Source: Prauserella cavernicola
Lineage (GTDB): Bacteria > Actinomycetota > Actinomycetes > Mycobacteriales > Pseudonocardiaceae
DNA length: 64,000 nt
Direction: 5' to 3'
Assembly: GCF_016595675.1 (NCBI RefSeq)
Contig: NZ_JAENJH010000001.1
Coordinates: 1,177,137 to 1,241,136, forward strand
In this document: positions 28,619-37,383 of the stretch, one piece after another
Position numbering within the stretch: the stretch's first letter is position 1
Layout: the number at the start of each line of letters is the position of its first letter
The notes under the pieces: generated by a model
Told to the model about the DNA's origin: nothing
Database searches by the model: none
Seen by the model: the letters and a program-made list of their open reading frames with translations, nothing else
Position numbers and translations under genes: made by a program

Positions 28619-29269
28619 TCAGCGTGCCACGTGCAGGGCCGCGATCGACCCGGTGGCTCGCACCGCGTCCACCACCGGCACGCTCCACGCCGCCCGCGCC
28701 TCGGGGCCGAGCGCGATCGAGGTCAGGCCCGTGCAGCTGAACAGGATCGTGGACGCGCCGTCGTCGACGAGCGCGCCCACCGCCGCCAGCGAGGCGCGCC
28801 TGCCCTGCTCGGTGAGCAGGTCGGTGGTCTTGCGCACGCCCTCGGGCCTGCGATAGGCGACGAGGCGCGAGCCCAGCACAGCCGAGACGGCCTCGGGAGC
28901 CTGGTCGTTGATGCCCAGCACGCCCACGTCGTTGCTCACGGCCGCGGCGACCGCTGCCGAGGTCGACCCCGCCCCGAGCACCGGAACCGGCACGGCGGCC
29001 CTGGCCTCGGCCAGCGCCGGATCGGCCGCGCAGCTGATGACGATCGCCGCAGCTCCCGACTCCGCCAGCGCGACGGACTCCGCGACGATCTTGGGCGCCG
29101 CCGCCGCGTGGCTGTCGGGGTCGAAAACACCGTGCGGCTGGTCGGGGATGCACACCGAGCGCGTGGCGATGCCGTGCTCGTCGGTGATGGCCCGGCCGTG
29201 CGCGGTCAGCAGTTCCTGGTCGGACGTGGTCAGCACCCTGACCACGCCGACGAACGGCGCGGCACTCAC
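28619..29269 (-). CDS. Asp/Glu/hydantoin racemase-family protein
   Basis: A 216-residue member of the Asp/Glu/hydantoin racemase superfamily, which interconverts amino acid or hydantoin enantiomers using two Cys as acid/base pair. Both appear to be present: VISCAADPAL near residue 83 and LFSCTGLTSI near 175, in two similar half-domains. The GTG at 29269 overlaps the stop of the DUF1177 gene (GTGA), so the two are translated together. The substrate could be an amino acid, hydantoin or another alpha-substituted acid; sequence alone does not decide. Confidence 0.85.
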   Translation of the reverse strand: MSAAPFVGVVRVLTTSDQELLTAHGRAITDEHGIATRSVCIPDQPHGVFDPDSHAAAAPKIVAESVALAESGAAAIVISCAADPALAEARAAVPVPVLGAGSTSAAVAAAVSNDVGVLGINDQAPEAVSAVLGSRLVAYRRPEGVRKTTDLLTEQGRRASLAAVGALVDDGASTILFSCTGLTSIALGPEARAAWSVPVVDAVRATGSIAALHVAR

Positions 29270-30204
29270 CGGGCGGCCGCCTCGCCGCGCAGGTGGTTGA
29301 GCGAGCCGTAGGTGCGCTCGAGCAGGGCGAACTCGTCGCGGTCGTAGAACTGCGCGCGACCGGCTCCAAACTCCTTGGCCGCCTCGATGCAGAAGCGCGC
29401 GGCGGACTCCACGCTCGTCAGGTCGGTCGCGCCGGTCGCGGAGCCGGGAACAGCCGACTCGGTGGTGATCGCCACGCCCACGACCGGGGCCGTCGTGGCC
29501 ACCGACGGCTGGAGCAGCGAGTTGATGTGGTGCACGCCGTTGCCGTAGGGGGTGATGTCCTGCGTCGTCACGGGCAGCACCACCGGGTGGGCGCCCGTGG
29601 TGATCGCGGCGACGTTCAGCAGGTCCTCGCGGACCCGCAGGATCCAGCCCTCCTTGATCGTCGGCGTGAGGGCGAACCCGCGGTGGTTGAGGATCCGGTT
29701 GCCCTTCGTGGTGTCCACGGAGAGGATCGCGTCCATCCGTTCGTCCACTTCGTACTCGTTGGTGGTGGCGAAGGCCACCGGCGAGTCCATGAACGGCACG
29801 GGGTCGTGCGGCCGGGTCGGGGCGTTCGGGCAGATGTGCGTGGTCAGCACGACGTCGCCGGGCAGCACGTCGCCACGCTTGCGCATGGTGGCGAGCTTGG
29901 CCGCGACGGTGACGACCGTGAGCGCACCGTCCCCATCGGACACGAAACCGATCTGCTCGGGCCTGGCCCCGATGCCGCCGAGCCTGCCGATCACACCGAG
30001 AGTGGGCGCGTCGCCACCGGCGGTGCGGCCCGCCGAGCCGGGGATCACGACCTTGATGAAGTCGGTCGATCCCTTCGCCTCGGTGACGGTCCGCACGGTG
30101 ACGTCCTCGACACCGGCTCCGCGCAGCCAGTCGGCGACAGACTTCCCGGTGACGGCCGGGTCGTCCAGCAGTTCCTCGGCCTCGATGACCTGGCGCCAGG
30201 GCAC
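29266..30204 (-). CDS. DUF1177 family protein
   Basis: A 312-residue soluble protein recognised as DUF1177 by TTHICPNAPTRPHDPVPFMDSP and QDITPYGNGVHHINSLLQPS; the biochemical role is unknown. The sequence carries an N-terminal helical region (EAEELLDDPAVTGKSVADWLR) and a conserved Gly/His-rich core with several potential metal ligands (His in TTHIC, HHIN). It is the first gene of an operon with the racemase and peptidase E and diverges from an IclR/OPT/AroM operon. This neighbourhood suggests amino acid or peptide metabolism. Confidence 0.85.
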   Translation of the reverse strand: MPWRQVIEAEELLDDPAVTGKSVADWLRGAGVEDVTVRTVTEAKGSTDFIKVVIPGSAGRTAGGDAPTLGVIGRLGGIGARPEQIGFVSDGDGALTVVTVAAKLATMRKRGDVLPGDVVLTTHICPNAPTRPHDPVPFMDSPVAFATTNEYEVDERMDAILSVDTTKGNRILNHRGFALTPTIKEGWILRVREDLLNVAAITTGAHPVVLPVTTQDITPYGNGVHHINSLLQPSVATTAPVVGVAITTESAVPGSATGATDLTSVESAARFCIEAAKEFGAGRAQFYDRDEFALLERTYGSLNHLRGEAAAR

Positions 30205-30299
30205 GACAGAGCCTCCTCAAATCCTGGTCGGCGCGACACGAACTCGTAACACGAGCGGCGCGGCGAACCCGTTGACATTTCCTGTGAGGATCGTGTGCC

Positions 30300-30330
30300 A
30301 TGAGGCGCGCTAAATGCAACAGCGTCTCAT
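30300..30330. promoter_or_regulatory. Inverted repeat in the divergent DUF1177/IclR promoter region
   Basis: ATGAGGCGC (30300-30308) and GCGTCTCAT (30322-30330) form a 9-bp dyad with one mismatch and a 13-base spacer, centred between the divergent DUF1177 and IclR genes. It is a plausible operator for the IclR protein encoded 28 bases downstream. Confidence 0.45.
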
Positions 30331-30357
30331 TATCAGCAACAGACAAAGGCAGTGACA

Positions 30358-31128
30358 GTGGACGAGAACCCCGCGGGACCACTTCGGACGGTGGATCGCG
30401 CCCTGGTCGTGCTCGGTGCGTTCACCGACGAACGACCCGAGCGCGGCGTCGTGGAGCTGGCCCGAGAGCTGGGCCTCGACAAGTCCCAGGTGCAGCGCAT
30501 GCTCGCCACACTGGCCGCCCGCGGGTTTCTGACCGTGAACGCCAACACCCGGCGGTACCGGCTCGGGCCCGCTCTGCTGGGACTGGGCCGCCGCGCCGAA
30601 CGCAGCATCGGGCTCGACGGAGCCATTCCCCCCACGCTGCACGACCTGGCCCACGAGTTCGAGCTCAGCGCGGTGTTCAACGTGCCCGACGGCCACCACT
30701 ACCGCTGTGCCGCCGCGGTCGACTACCCGGGACCGCTGCGCTACTCCGCCGCCATCGGCCAGCTCTACCCCGGCCACGGCGGGGCGAGCGGGCACGCCAT
30801 CTTCGCCCAGTTGCCCGCCGACCACGTACGGCAACTGTTCACCGGTCACCTCACCCCGATGACCCGGGGATCGATCACCTCCGTCGACGCACTGCTCGCC
30901 CGGCACGCGGACGTCCGCGAACAGGGCGTCGCGGTCAGCGAAGGCGAATACCACACCCAGGTCATGGCCGTCGCCGCTCCCGTTTTCGTCGCGGGCGCCG
31001 TGATCGGCTCACTGGCCATCGCGGGAGCCGCGGACAACATGCGCGACCGGGCCGAGAGCATCGCCGCCACGGTCCGGATCCGCGCGCGGGAACTGACGCT
31101 GGGCTACCAGCCCGGCGCGGCCCGCTGA
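30358..31128 (+). CDS. IclR-family transcriptional regulator
   Basis: Regulator of 256 residues with winged helix (TVDRALVVLGAF, LGLDKSQVQRMLATLAARG, residues 9-70) and an IclR effector domain (YPGHGGASGHAIFAQL). GTG at 30358 is chosen because AAAGG ends eight bases upstream; a GTG six bases earlier is too close to that site. It stands between two divergent operons (DUF1177-racemase-pepE and OPT-aroM) and probably controls both by binding the intergenic dyad. Confidence 0.9.
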   Translation: MDENPAGPLRTVDRALVVLGAFTDERPERGVVELARELGLDKSQVQRMLATLAARGFLTVNANTRRYRLGPALLGLGRRAERSIGLDGAIPPTLHDLAHEFELSAVFNVPDGHHYRCAAAVDYPGPLRYSAAIGQLYPGHGGASGHAIFAQLPADHVRQLFTGHLTPMTRGSITSVDALLARHADVREQGVAVSEGEYHTQVMAVAAPVFVAGAVIGSLAIAGAADNMRDRAESIAATVRIRARELTLGYQPGAAR

Positions 31129-31161
31129 TCCGCCTCCTCACTCTCTGTCCCAAGGACCCCC

Positions 31162-32853
31162 ATGTCAGCAGTGAACCGGTCGCGTCAGGTCTCCGACCCG
31201 ACCCACCGCCACCCCCGCGTCATCGAGCCGGTCGTGCTCGCGACCACTCTCGGCCTGAGCGTGCTCGGCGCCGTGGTCGGCATGCACATGATCACCACAC
31301 TCGGTGTCACGGCGAACACCTCGATCGTCGGCGCGCTGCTGGCGATGCTGATCGGCAGAGTCTCGGTCGGCGGGCTCAAGTCGATGCGCTCGCCACACCG
31401 GCAGAACCTGGCTCAGACGTCGATCTCGGCCGCCACGTTCTCCGCGGCCAACTCCCTGCTGACCCCGATGGCGGTGTTGTTCGCGTTCGGGCGCGCCGAC
31501 CTGGTCTGGCCGATGCTGATCGGCGCCGTGGTGGCGCTGTTCGTCGACGGCTACGTCCTGTACCGCCTGTTCGGCAGCCCAGCGCTGCCCGCCGAGGCGG
31601 CGTGGCCACCCGGTGTCGCGGCCGCCGAGACGATCAAGGCGGGTGACCGGGGCGGCAAGCAGGCCATGATCCTCGGCGCCGCGGGTGCCGTCGGTCTCGC
31701 CGGATCGCTCGCCGGGCTGTCGATGTCCGCCGCGGGTGTCGCCCTGATCGGCAACGCGTGGGCGCTCAGCATGTTCGGGCTCGGGCTGCTCACCGCCCAG
31801 TACGCACCGGACCTGCTCAACATCGACCTCGAGGGGCTCTACCTGCCGCACGGGCTCATGATCGGTGCGGGCATCGTGGCGCTGGTACAGGCAAGCGCGA
31901 TCCTGCTCCGCCGCCGGTCGAGGACGGCCGACGCCGAGCGCGCGGACAGCACTCTCGCGGAGCCGGAGACCACTGCGTCCTCCGAGACCTCCGAGACCTC
32001 CGAGATCTCGGAGGCACCGGCGGCCGACGAGCCGACCGCGCCCGCCGAGGCCCGCTCCGGCAGCCGAGGGCTGGCCGAGGGGCTCGGGTTGTTCCTCGGC
32101 GGCGCCCTGCTGCTGGCGCTGATCAGCGGGATCGCGGCCGACATGAGCGTGCTGGGCATCATCGGCTGGATCGTGTTCGCCGGGGTCGCCGCGCTCGTGC
32201 ACGAGATCATCGTCGGGCTCGCCGCCATGCACGCGGGCTGGTTCCCGGCGTTCGCGGTCACACTGATCTTCCTGTTGTTCGGTCTGCTGCTCGGCATCCC
32301 CGGACTGCCGCTGGCCGTGCTGACCGGCTACTGCGCCGCGACCGGACCCGCGTTCGCCGACATGGGCTACGACCTCAAAGCGGGCTGGATCCTGCGGCGC
32401 GACGAACCGGGAGGACGCCGGTTCGAGCTCTCGGGCCGTCGGCAGCAGTACTTCGCCTCGATGATCGGCTTCGTCGTCGCCGCCGTGGTCGTGGCGCTGC
32501 TGTGGGAGCGCTACTTCACCGCGGGCGAGGTGCCGCCGGTGGCCGAGGTGTACGCCACCACGATCCTGCAGGGACTCTCCGACCCCGACGTCCTGCTCTC
32601 GCTGGCGATCTGGGCCGTGCCCGGCGCGATCATCCAGCTCATCGGCGGCAGCAGCCGCCAGCTCGGCGTGCTGCTGGCGACCGGTCTGCTGGTGGCCACG
32701 GCGGACGCGGGCTGGCTGGTGGTCGGCGCCCTCGCGATCAGGTTCATCTACCGCAAGCTGCGCGGCCCCCGCGCGGACAAGGAACTCGCCCTCGTCGGCG
32801 CCGGCATGATCGCCGGCGACGCCATCGCAGCGACCTCGAAGGTGGTGCAGTGA
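31162..32853 (+). CDS. OPT-family-like oligopeptide transporter
   Basis: Polytopic membrane protein of 563 residues with about fourteen predicted helices. The N-terminal half (HRQNLAQTSISAATFSAANSLL, PPGVAAAETIKAGD) and the alternation of long helices with short loops fit the OPT/YSL superfamily, which imports peptides or metal chelates by proton symport. A hydrophilic loop near residues 250-305 contains a 9-bp tandem repeat (31981-32007) encoding a Thr-Ser-Glu run. GTG of aroM overlaps its stop. The family call rests on pattern similarity, not a full alignment; the substrate is unknown, with peptides likely given pepE nearby. Confidence 0.75.
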   Translation: MSAVNRSRQVSDPTHRHPRVIEPVVLATTLGLSVLGAVVGMHMITTLGVTANTSIVGALLAMLIGRVSVGGLKSMRSPHRQNLAQTSISAATFSAANSLLTPMAVLFAFGRADLVWPMLIGAVVALFVDGYVLYRLFGSPALPAEAAWPPGVAAAETIKAGDRGGKQAMILGAAGAVGLAGSLAGLSMSAAGVALIGNAWALSMFGLGLLTAQYAPDLLNIDLEGLYLPHGLMIGAGIVALVQASAILLRRRSRTADAERADSTLAEPETTASSETSETSEISEAPAADEPTAPAEARSGSRGLAEGLGLFLGGALLLALISGIAADMSVLGIIGWIVFAGVAALVHEIIVGLAAMHAGWFPAFAVTLIFLLFGLLLGIPGLPLAVLTGYCAATGPAFADMGYDLKAGWILRRDEPGGRRFELSGRRQQYFASMIGFVVAAVVVALLWERYFTAGEVPPVAEVYATTILQGLSDPDVLLSLAIWAVPGAIIQLIGGSSRQLGVLLATGLLVATADAGWLVVGALAIRFIYRKLRGPRADKELALVGAGMIAGDAIAATSKVVQ

Positions 32854-33551
32854 CCATGACGGAACCCACGCTCGGCCTCGTCACGATCGGCCAGGCTCCC
32901 CGCACGGACCTGGTGCCCGAACTGCGCGCGACGCTGCCGCCGTGCCGGATCATCGAGCACGGCGCGCTCGACGGGCTCGACGCAGCGCAGATCGCGGACC
33001 TCGCGCCCCGGCCCGGCGAGCACGCCGTGACCTCGCGCCTGGCCGACGGCGGGTCCGCGGTGTTCGGCCACGACCAGGCGCTGCCGCTGATCGGCGAAGC
33101 CATCGCCCGCGCCGAGGACGACGGCGCCGACGTGGTGCTGCTGGCCTGCAGCGGCGCGTTCCCGGACATGCCGCACCGCACGCCGCTGCTGCTCGTCGAG
33201 CAACTGGCCCACCACGGCGTGGCCGGGTTCGGAAGCGAACCGCGCATCGGGATCATCCGGCCGCTGCCCGAGCAGCTGCCCGACGCGCTGCCCGCGTGGG
33301 AGCGCTCGCTCGGCCGTCCCATCGCCGCCGCCGACGCCGCGAACCCCTACGCCGACGGGGAGTCCGCGTCCGCGGCGGCCGCCAAGCGGATCGCCGGGGA
33401 CGTGGACCTGATCGTGCTCGACTGCATGGGCTTCGACGAGCCGATGCGCCGGGCGGCCTCCGCGGCGGCGGGCAAGCCCACGCTGCTGGTCCGCTCGCTC
33501 GCGGCCCGGCTCACCGCCGAGCTGCTGGTCGCGACACCGCCCCGTGGCTAG
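32850..33551 (+). CDS. aroM: AroM-family protein
   Basis: A 233-residue protein of the AroM family, structurally related to Asp/Glu racemases but of unknown activity. It begins LGLVTIGQAPRTDLVPEL, the AroM signature, and carries two Cys in racemase-like positions, LLACSGAFPDMP and VLDCMGFDEPM. GTG at 32850 overlaps the transporter stop and has GAAGG seven bases upstream. AroM genes are named for proximity to aro genes in E. coli; no aromatic pathway gene is here, whereas a second two-Cys racemase-like protein sits in the divergent operon. Confidence 0.88.
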   Translation: MTMTEPTLGLVTIGQAPRTDLVPELRATLPPCRIIEHGALDGLDAAQIADLAPRPGEHAVTSRLADGGSAVFGHDQALPLIGEAIARAEDDGADVVLLACSGAFPDMPHRTPLLLVEQLAHHGVAGFGSEPRIGIIRPLPEQLPDALPAWERSLGRPIAAADAANPYADGESASAAAAKRIAGDVDLIVLDCMGFDEPMRRAASAAAGKPTLLVRSLAARLTAELLVATPPRG

Positions 33552-33612
33552 TGGGTCCGAACCTGTGAACTGAACCGTGCTTTTGCGGGCGGGAGCCGGG
33601 ATACTGGCGATC

Positions 33613-34011
33613 ATGACTTCGGTAGAACCTCGGACCTCGCCCGTGAAGTCCTGGCTCGTCGCCGCCCGGCTGTTCGCGGTGCTGACCGTCGCGACCGTCG
33701 TCCTGTTGTTCGGGACCGCGGGCGTGCTGGTCCAGCAGAACGAGGCGCTGGACCTGCACGGCACCGGCGCGCTGCTGCTGCACGTCACGTCCGGGCTGTT
33801 GACGCTCACGCTGGCGTTTCTGGCCTGGCGCGGCGCCGTCAGCTGGATCGGTGCCGTGGTGGCGGGGGTGTTGCTCCTGCTGTCACTGGTCCAGGCCTCG
33901 CTGGGCAGCGCGGACTCACTGAACCTGCACGTGCCGGGGGCCTTCGTGATCACCGCGATGGCCGTCGGTCTGGCGGTGTGGCTCTTCGCGCGCCGCACCA
34001 AGGCCGACTGA
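33613..34011 (+). CDS. Four-helix membrane protein (DUF6220-like)
   Basis: A 132-residue membrane protein with four predicted helices. His residues at DLHGTGALLLHV and NLHVPGAF and Gln at VLLFGTAGVLVQQ and SLVQASLG follow the pattern of DUF6220 proteins, small membrane proteins of unknown role. ATG at 33613 is preferred because the 12 upstream codons include no protein-like sequence; no strong ribosome site is seen, so translation may be leaderless. It is convergent with the deacetylase gene. Confidence 0.65.
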   Translation: MTSVEPRTSPVKSWLVAARLFAVLTVATVVLLFGTAGVLVQQNEALDLHGTGALLLHVTSGLLTLTLAFLAWRGAVSWIGAVVAGVLLLLSLVQASLGSADSLNLHVPGAFVITAMAVGLAVWLFARRTKAD

Positions 34012-34037
34012 GCGTCCATTAAGGACCGGCACGCTCG

Positions 34038-34691
34038 TCAGCAGCCGGGCACAGTGGTGAACTCGTAGCCCTGTGCCGCCAGCTTCGGCAGTGCGATGCG
34101 CAGCGCCTGCACGGTGTCCGAGCGGTCGCCGCCACCGTCGTGCAGGAGGACGACCGCACCGGGACTCGCCTGGTCGACGAGGCGCTCGGCGATCACCGAC
34201 GCTCCGGGCCTTCGCCAGTCCTCGGTGTCGACGTTCCACAGCACGCTGCGCAGGCCCCGGTCGTCGAGCCGCGCGTCCACCTCGTCGTTCGTGCTGCCGT
34301 ACGGCGGGCGGACGCAGGAGCTGGTGGAGCCGACGGCGCGCAGCGCGGCGGTGGTCCGGTCCAGTTCGGCGTCCAAGGCCGCAGGATCGAGTCGGGTGAG
34401 GTCAGCATGGGCCCAGGAGTGGTTGGCGACGACGTTGCCCTCGGCGATCGCGCGCCGGGTGACGTCGCGGTGCTGCGCGAGGTCGGCGCCGAGCGCGAAG
34501 AACACGGCCTCGGCGTCGTTGTCCGCGAGGACGTCGAGTACGGCTCCGGTCGCGCGGCCGGGACCGTCGTCGAAGGTCAGATGCAGCAGCTTGGGCTCCG
34601 TCGGAGGCGAGGCGGCGGCGCTGCAGCCGCTGAGCGCGAGCAGCACGGCGAGCGGGACGAGCAGGCGCCGGGTCAGGTTTCTCGTGGTCAT
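34038..34691 (-). CDS. Polysaccharide deacetylase lipoprotein (NodB domain)
   Basis: Carbohydrate esterase family 4 protein of 217 residues. A signal sequence ends in the lipobox ALSGC (Cys23), so it is anchored outside the membrane. The NodB motifs are complete: LTFDDGP with Asp41 and Asp42, NHSWAH with metal-binding His91 and His95, RPPYG, and the final LLHDGGG. It should remove acetyl groups from N-acetylated cell-wall or capsule glycans. It diverges from the two-component operon, with 112 bases between start codons, which hints at common control by cell-envelope signals. Confidence 0.92.
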   Translation of the reverse strand: MTTRNLTRRLLVPLAVLLALSGCSAAASPPTEPKLLHLTFDDGPGRATGAVLDVLADNDAEAVFFALGADLAQHRDVTRRAIAEGNVVANHSWAHADLTRLDPAALDAELDRTTAALRAVGSTSSCVRPPYGSTNDEVDARLDDRGLRSVLWNVDTEDWRRPGASVIAERLVDQASPGAVVLLHDGGGDRSDTVQALRIALPKLAAQGYEFTTVPGC

Positions 34692-34803
34692 GTTCCCGAC
34701 GATCGGCGCGGCATGTCGGCACGACGTCCACGGAATGTCCTGATCTCGTCGCAGAGTCGCGCACACCGGGCGTCCACACCGGCCTGACCCGATAATCGTT
34801 CCC

Positions 34804-35478
34804 GTGGCACAGGTTCTGCTGATCGAGGACGACCCCGCCATCCGCCGCAGCCTCGGCATGGCACTCGGGCGGCACGGGCACCGGGTCCGCGCCGCGGAGA
34901 CCGGCGAGGACGGGCTGCGGCAGTCGCGGGCCGAACGGCCGGAGGTGGTGGTGCTCGACCTCATGCTGCCCGGGATCGACGGATTCGAGGTGTGCCGCAG
35001 GCTGCGGGCCGACTCGGGCGTGCCCATCATCATGGTCACCGCGAGGGGCGACGACTTCGACGTGGTGAGCGGACTGGAGGCCGGAGCCGACGACTACGTG
35101 GTGAAACCCGTGGAGCCGCGGGTGCTCGACGCGCGCATCAGGGCCGTGCTGCGCCGGGGCGTCGCGGAACCGCAGCGCGTCGAGACCCACGCCGGGCTCG
35201 TGCTGGACCGGGGCGGCATGACCGTCGCCAAGGACGGCGAGCCGGTGACGCTGACCCCGACCGAACTGCGGGTGCTGCTGGAGCTGTCCCGGACGCCGGG
35301 CCAGGTGCTCAGTCGCCAGCAGCTGCTGGAATCGGTGTGGGAGCACGACTATCTCGGCGACTCCCGGCTGGTCGACAACTGCGTGCAGCGGCTGCGCGCG
35401 AAGATCGAGACCGACCCGGCCTCGCCGGTGTTCGTGCAGACCGTGCGGGGTTTCGGCTACCGCTTCGGGCCCGTATGA
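34804..35478 (+). CDS. OmpR-family response regulator
   Basis: Two-component response regulator of 224 residues. The receiver domain shows the acidic pocket (Glu8-Asp9-Asp10), phospho-acceptor Asp52 (VLDLMLPGIDGFE), Thr79 and Lys101; the C-terminal half is an OmpR/PhoB winged helix (LTPTELRVLLELSRTPGQVLSRQQLLESVW). GTG start. The stop overlaps the kinase ATG and the kinase overlaps a GerMN lipoprotein, an arrangement resembling MtrA-MtrB-LpqB and the Cse system of actinomycetes, both of which monitor the envelope. A control of the divergent deacetylase is possible but unproven. Confidence 0.93.
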   Translation: MAQVLLIEDDPAIRRSLGMALGRHGHRVRAAETGEDGLRQSRAERPEVVVLDLMLPGIDGFEVCRRLRADSGVPIIMVTARGDDFDVVSGLEAGADDYVVKPVEPRVLDARIRAVLRRGVAEPQRVETHAGLVLDRGGMTVAKDGEPVTLTPTELRVLLELSRTPGQVLSRQQLLESVWEHDYLGDSRLVDNCVQRLRAKIETDPASPVFVQTVRGFGYRFGPV

Positions 35479-36878
35479 GACCGCGCGGGCTCCGGGTCCG
35501 GTTGGTGCTGGCGTTCGTGCTGGTCACCGTGATCGGCGCGGTCGCGGCGGCGTGGGCGAGCTACGGCTCCGCCCGCGGCTCCATGGTGGACGAGGCCCAG
35601 CAGCGCGCCACCGACGAGATCCGGCGCCGGGTTGCCGCGGTGACCGCCGACCTGACTTACCCGCCCGACCAGGGTGCGCTGGACCGCCTGCGGGCGGCGG
35701 TCGGCGCGCCCGCGCTGGTCACCTACGGCTCGCTGAGCTCCGCGGAGGGCACCGGACTCGGCCTGCTCACCGGCGAGCTGCGCGCCGAGGTCCGCGACCG
35801 CGAGGCCCTGGTGTTCCAGCGGGTCACCTCGGACGAGGGGCCGAGGTTGCTGGTGGGCACGCCGGTGATGCGGACCTCCGTGGACGGCGCGCGGGCACCG
35901 TCCGGGATCGAGGTCTACGCCGTCCGCGATCTCACCCCGACCCAGCAGCGGATCGACGCCTCGGCGGAGGCGGCGGTGCGCACCAGCGCGCTGGCGCTGC
36001 CGCTGGCGATCGTGCTGGCCTTGTTCGCCGCGGGCGGTGTGCTGCGGCCGGTGCGCGAGCTGGGCGGCACCGCGCGCAGGCTCGCCGACGGCGACCTCGA
36101 CGCGCGCCTGCGGGTCCGGGGATCGGACGAGCTGGCCGAGCTGTCGGCCACGTTCAACCACATGGCGGCGGAGCTGCAGGACTCGGTGGACGAGCTGCGC
36201 AGGATGGAGGCCGACTCCCGGCGGTTCGTCGCCGACGTGTCGCACGAGCTGCGCACACCGCTCACCACGCTGACCGCGGTCGCCGAGGTCCTGGAGGGCG
36301 AGGCACAACGGATGACCCCGGACGCGCGGGAGTCGACGCTGCTCGCGGTGGAGGAGACCCGCAAGCTGACCCGGCTGGTGGAGGACCTGATCGAGGTGTC
36401 GCGCTTCGACTCCGGCACGGCGAGCCTGCGCCGGGAGCAGGTGTGGGTGCGCCGGGCCGTCGAGGACTGCCTGCGCGCCCGCGGCCTGCTCGATCAGGTG
36501 GAACTGGACGCGCCGGACGACGTCACCGCGGTGCTGGACCGGCGGCGGCTCGACGTGCTGGTGGCGAACCTCGTCGGCAACGCGTTCACCCACGGCCGCC
36601 CGCCGGTGCTGGTGCGGCTGCGCGCGGACGACGAGCAGGTCGAGGTGACCGTCGTCGACCACGGTCCCGGCCTGCCGGAGGGCGGACGGCATCGGGTGTT
36701 CGAGCGCTTCTACAAGGCCGACGCAGCGCGGACGCGGTCGGAGGGCAGCGGGCTCGGGCTGGCGCTCGCCCTCGAGAACGCCCGGCTGCACGGCGGCGAC
36801 GTCGTGGCGGGCGACGAGCCGGGAGCAGGCGCCCGGTTCGTCGCCACTCTGCGCCGGTTTCCCCGGGAGGACACATGA
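35475..36878 (+). CDS. Membrane sensor histidine kinase
   Basis: Sensor kinase of 467 residues: transmembrane helix near residues 8-28, extracytoplasmic sensor of about 135 residues, second helix near 170-190, HAMP linker (RPVRELGGTARRLADGDLDARL), His-box FVADVSHELRTPLT, and a HATPase domain with NLVGNAFTHG, DHGPGLP and GSGLGLALALENARLHGG. ATG overlaps the regulator stop. The kinase phosphorylates the upstream response regulator; the signal is unknown. The following lipoprotein gene overlaps its stop, suggesting an accessory sensor. Confidence 0.93.
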   Translation: MRPRGLRVRLVLAFVLVTVIGAVAAAWASYGSARGSMVDEAQQRATDEIRRRVAAVTADLTYPPDQGALDRLRAAVGAPALVTYGSLSSAEGTGLGLLTGELRAEVRDREALVFQRVTSDEGPRLLVGTPVMRTSVDGARAPSGIEVYAVRDLTPTQQRIDASAEAAVRTSALALPLAIVLALFAAGGVLRPVRELGGTARRLADGDLDARLRVRGSDELAELSATFNHMAAELQDSVDELRRMEADSRRFVADVSHELRTPLTTLTAVAEVLEGEAQRMTPDARESTLLAVEETRKLTRLVEDLIEVSRFDSGTASLRREQVWVRRAVEDCLRARGLLDQVELDAPDDVTAVLDRRRLDVLVANLVGNAFTHGRPPVLVRLRADDEQVEVTVVDHGPGLPEGGRHRVFERFYKADAARTRSEGSGLGLALALENARLHGGDVVAGDEPGAGARFVATLRRFPREDT

Positions 36879-37357
36879 GCAGGAGCAGGCTCGCACCGGC
36901 GCTCGCCGCGGCGGCGACGTTGCTCACCGGATGCGGGATCGACGCGAGCGGCGTGCTCGACGGTGGTGATGCGCCGACCGGCGTCGCGCCCGGGGTGACG
37001 CTGTACTTCGTCGACGATCGCGGCGAGCTGCGAGGACAGCTGACGCAGAGCTCGCGGCTCGGCGACGTCACCAACGCCGTCGACCTGCTGCTGCGGATCG
37101 GCGACGGGTCCAGCGACGGGCTGCGCTCGGACCTGCCCCGGGTCGAGTCGCTGGGCCCGACGGTGACGGTCGCCGGCACCGTCCTCACCGTGAACGTGCC
37201 GCTGGCCCGCCGCGACGTCGGACCCCTCGGTGTCGACCAGCTCGTGTGCACCGCGCTCGGCGTCCGGACGCAGAGCGGCGACACCGGCGTGACCCATGCC
37301 GTGGTGTCCTTCACCCACGGCGGCAGCACCGAGCCGGGGACCTGCCCGGCGCCGTGA
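36875..37357 (+). CDS. GerMN-domain lipoprotein linked to the two-component system
   Basis: A 160-residue lipoprotein with lipobox LLTGC (Cys20). The mature part (VTLYFVDDRGELRGQL, AVDLLLRIGDGSSDGLRSDLP, TVLTVNVPLARRDVGPLGVDQLV) matches the GerMN fold found in LpqB, the lipoprotein partner of MtrB. ATG at 36875 overlaps the kinase stop, and GGGAGGA lies upstream. It probably sits on the outer face of the membrane and modulates the kinase, by analogy with LpqB and CseA; this is inference from order and domain. Confidence 0.8.
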   Translation: MSRSRLAPALAAAATLLTGCGIDASGVLDGGDAPTGVAPGVTLYFVDDRGELRGQLTQSSRLGDVTNAVDLLLRIGDGSSDGLRSDLPRVESLGPTVTVAGTVLTVNVPLARRDVGPLGVDQLVCTALGVRTQSGDTGVTHAVVSFTHGGSTEPGTCPAP

Positions 37358-37383
37358 CGGTGCTTGGTCCAGGTCAGTCCGGG

